Positions 63,575-64,000 of a DNA stretch of 64,000 nt are shown one piece after another. The position numbers and the translations under genes were made by a program. This stretch comes from Bacteroides helcogenes P 36-108 (lineage in GTDB: Bacteria; Bacteroidota; Bacteroidia; Bacteroidales; Bacteroidaceae). Within the stretch, counting starts at the first letter, position 1, and every line of letters begins with the position of its first letter. The notes under the pieces are model-generated. The model made no database searches, was not told the DNA's origin, and worked only from the letters and a program-made list of their open reading frames with translations. The stretch lies in contig NC_014933.1 of NCBI RefSeq assembly GCF_000186225.1, positions 2,790,001 through 2,854,000 on the forward strand, written 5' to 3'.

Positions 63575-63955
63575 TTATTTTTTGCTATTATTTTTAGCTT
63601 CAATGCTTAATGTTGCATGAGGAACAGCACGCAAACGTTCGGCCGGAATCAATTTACCGGTTTCACGGCAAATGCCGTATGTCTTGTTCTCAATACGTAC
63701 CAAAGCGGCTTGTAACCCCTGTATAAACTTCAACTGACGTTGTGCCAGGCGCGTAGTTTCTTCTTTGGACAGTGTATTTGCACCTTCCTCCAATACTTTG
63801 TATGTGGGAGATGTATCATCGGTATCATTACCGTCTGCACCGTTCAAACTGGCTCTCAGAAGTTCATAGTCACGCTGGGCCAACTCTAATTTATCCATAA
63901 TAATGGTACGGAATTCTTCCAATTCAGCGTCTGAGTATCTTGTTTTTTCTGCCAT
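63575..63955 (-). CDS. TraR/DksA-family protein with degenerate zinc finger
   Basis: A 126-residue DksA/TraR-like protein. The coiled-coil N-terminal part (SDAELEEFRTIIMDKLELAQRDYELL) is followed by a C-terminal zinc-finger domain reading YGICRETGKLIPAERLRAVPHAT. Only Cys96 of the usual four cysteines remains (CRET, PHAT). DksA proteins bind RNA polymerase and tune transcription with ppGpp; whether this one does is open. It is 4 bp upstream of lspA. Upstream sequence is cut by the window end. Confidence 0.88.
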   Translation of the reverse strand: MAEKTRYSDAELEEFRTIIMDKLELAQRDYELLRASLNGADGNDTDDTSPTYKVLEEGANTLSKEETTRLAQRQLKFIQGLQAALVRIENKTYGICRETGKLIPAERLRAVPHATLSIEAKNNSKK

Positions 63956-64000
63956 AACATTACGTGTTTAAGGATTAGTTTAGTATTAATTATTGTTTCA

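Overview
The window reads as chromosomal core DNA of a Bacteroides species (Bacteroidota, Bacteroidaceae). The evidence is direct. Promoters follow the Bacteroidetes pattern (TTTG or TTG, about 20 bp, then TAnnTTTG), Shine-Dalgarno sites are mostly absent, and intergenic DNA is AT-rich. Families typical of the group are present (PCMD lipoprotein, DUF4296, TamL-type lipoprotein, HU-SPOR protein), together with a serine palmitoyltransferase for bacterial sphingolipids. No phage, insertion sequence, integrase, CRISPR array or polysaccharide utilisation locus is visible. Most genes are housekeeping, so the less explained material lies mainly between genes.

Layout. 1-10.4 kb: gyrA (cut by the left edge), clpC, htpG, a patatin/outer-membrane-barrel fusion and three tandem tRNA-Arg(ACG). 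10.4-19.8 kb: dapA, ligA, trmD, pyrDK, an XRE regulator beside an 840-bp AT-rich spacer, holA, an AMP nucleosidase and a stand-alone HsdR-N nuclease-like protein. 20-23.7 kb: an acyltransferase, a 640-bp spacer rich in secondary structure, and a barrel/PCMD lipoprotein pair. 23.8-30.5 kb: a zinc-ribbon protein with Nif3, a FetAB-like exporter, a DUF2148 ferredoxin-like protein and aguAB for agmatine-to-putrescine conversion. 30.5-37.5 kb: gtrA, aspS, a lipid kinase divergent from serine palmitoyltransferase, a degenerate thioredoxin-like protein, tRNA-Pro and a TrmN6-like methylase.

37.6-50.5 kb: the overlapping lon-tgt-lptG operon, serB, a DEAD-box helicase, ugd-rfbC for nucleotide sugars, an HU-SPOR membrane protein and a zinc-ribbon/FHA protein. 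50.9-64 kb: uxaC, a 66-bp perfect palindrome, a WalJ-like metallohydrolase, tRNA-Lys(CTT), DUF1893, a phosphoethanolamine transferase overlapping a barrel gene, DoxX, DUF3332, a TamL-type lipoprotein, a SpoU methylase, and the tightly packed traR-lspA-DUF4296-hypothetical operon.

Functional themes are proteostasis (ClpC, HtpG, Lon), envelope biogenesis and modification (TamL, LptG, LspA, EptA-like, patatin-barrel, sphingolipid synthesis), nucleotide and RNA metabolism, and polyamine synthesis. The strongest unexplained signals are the 52.45-52.56 kb palindrome, the structured 21.1-21.7 kb spacer, overlapping hairpins at 35.4-35.5 kb, a terminator-like perfect stem inside the gtrA coding sequence, and a repeated TTACA..TGT motif next to the XRE gene. 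All functional statements come from reading the sequence; no database search was run.
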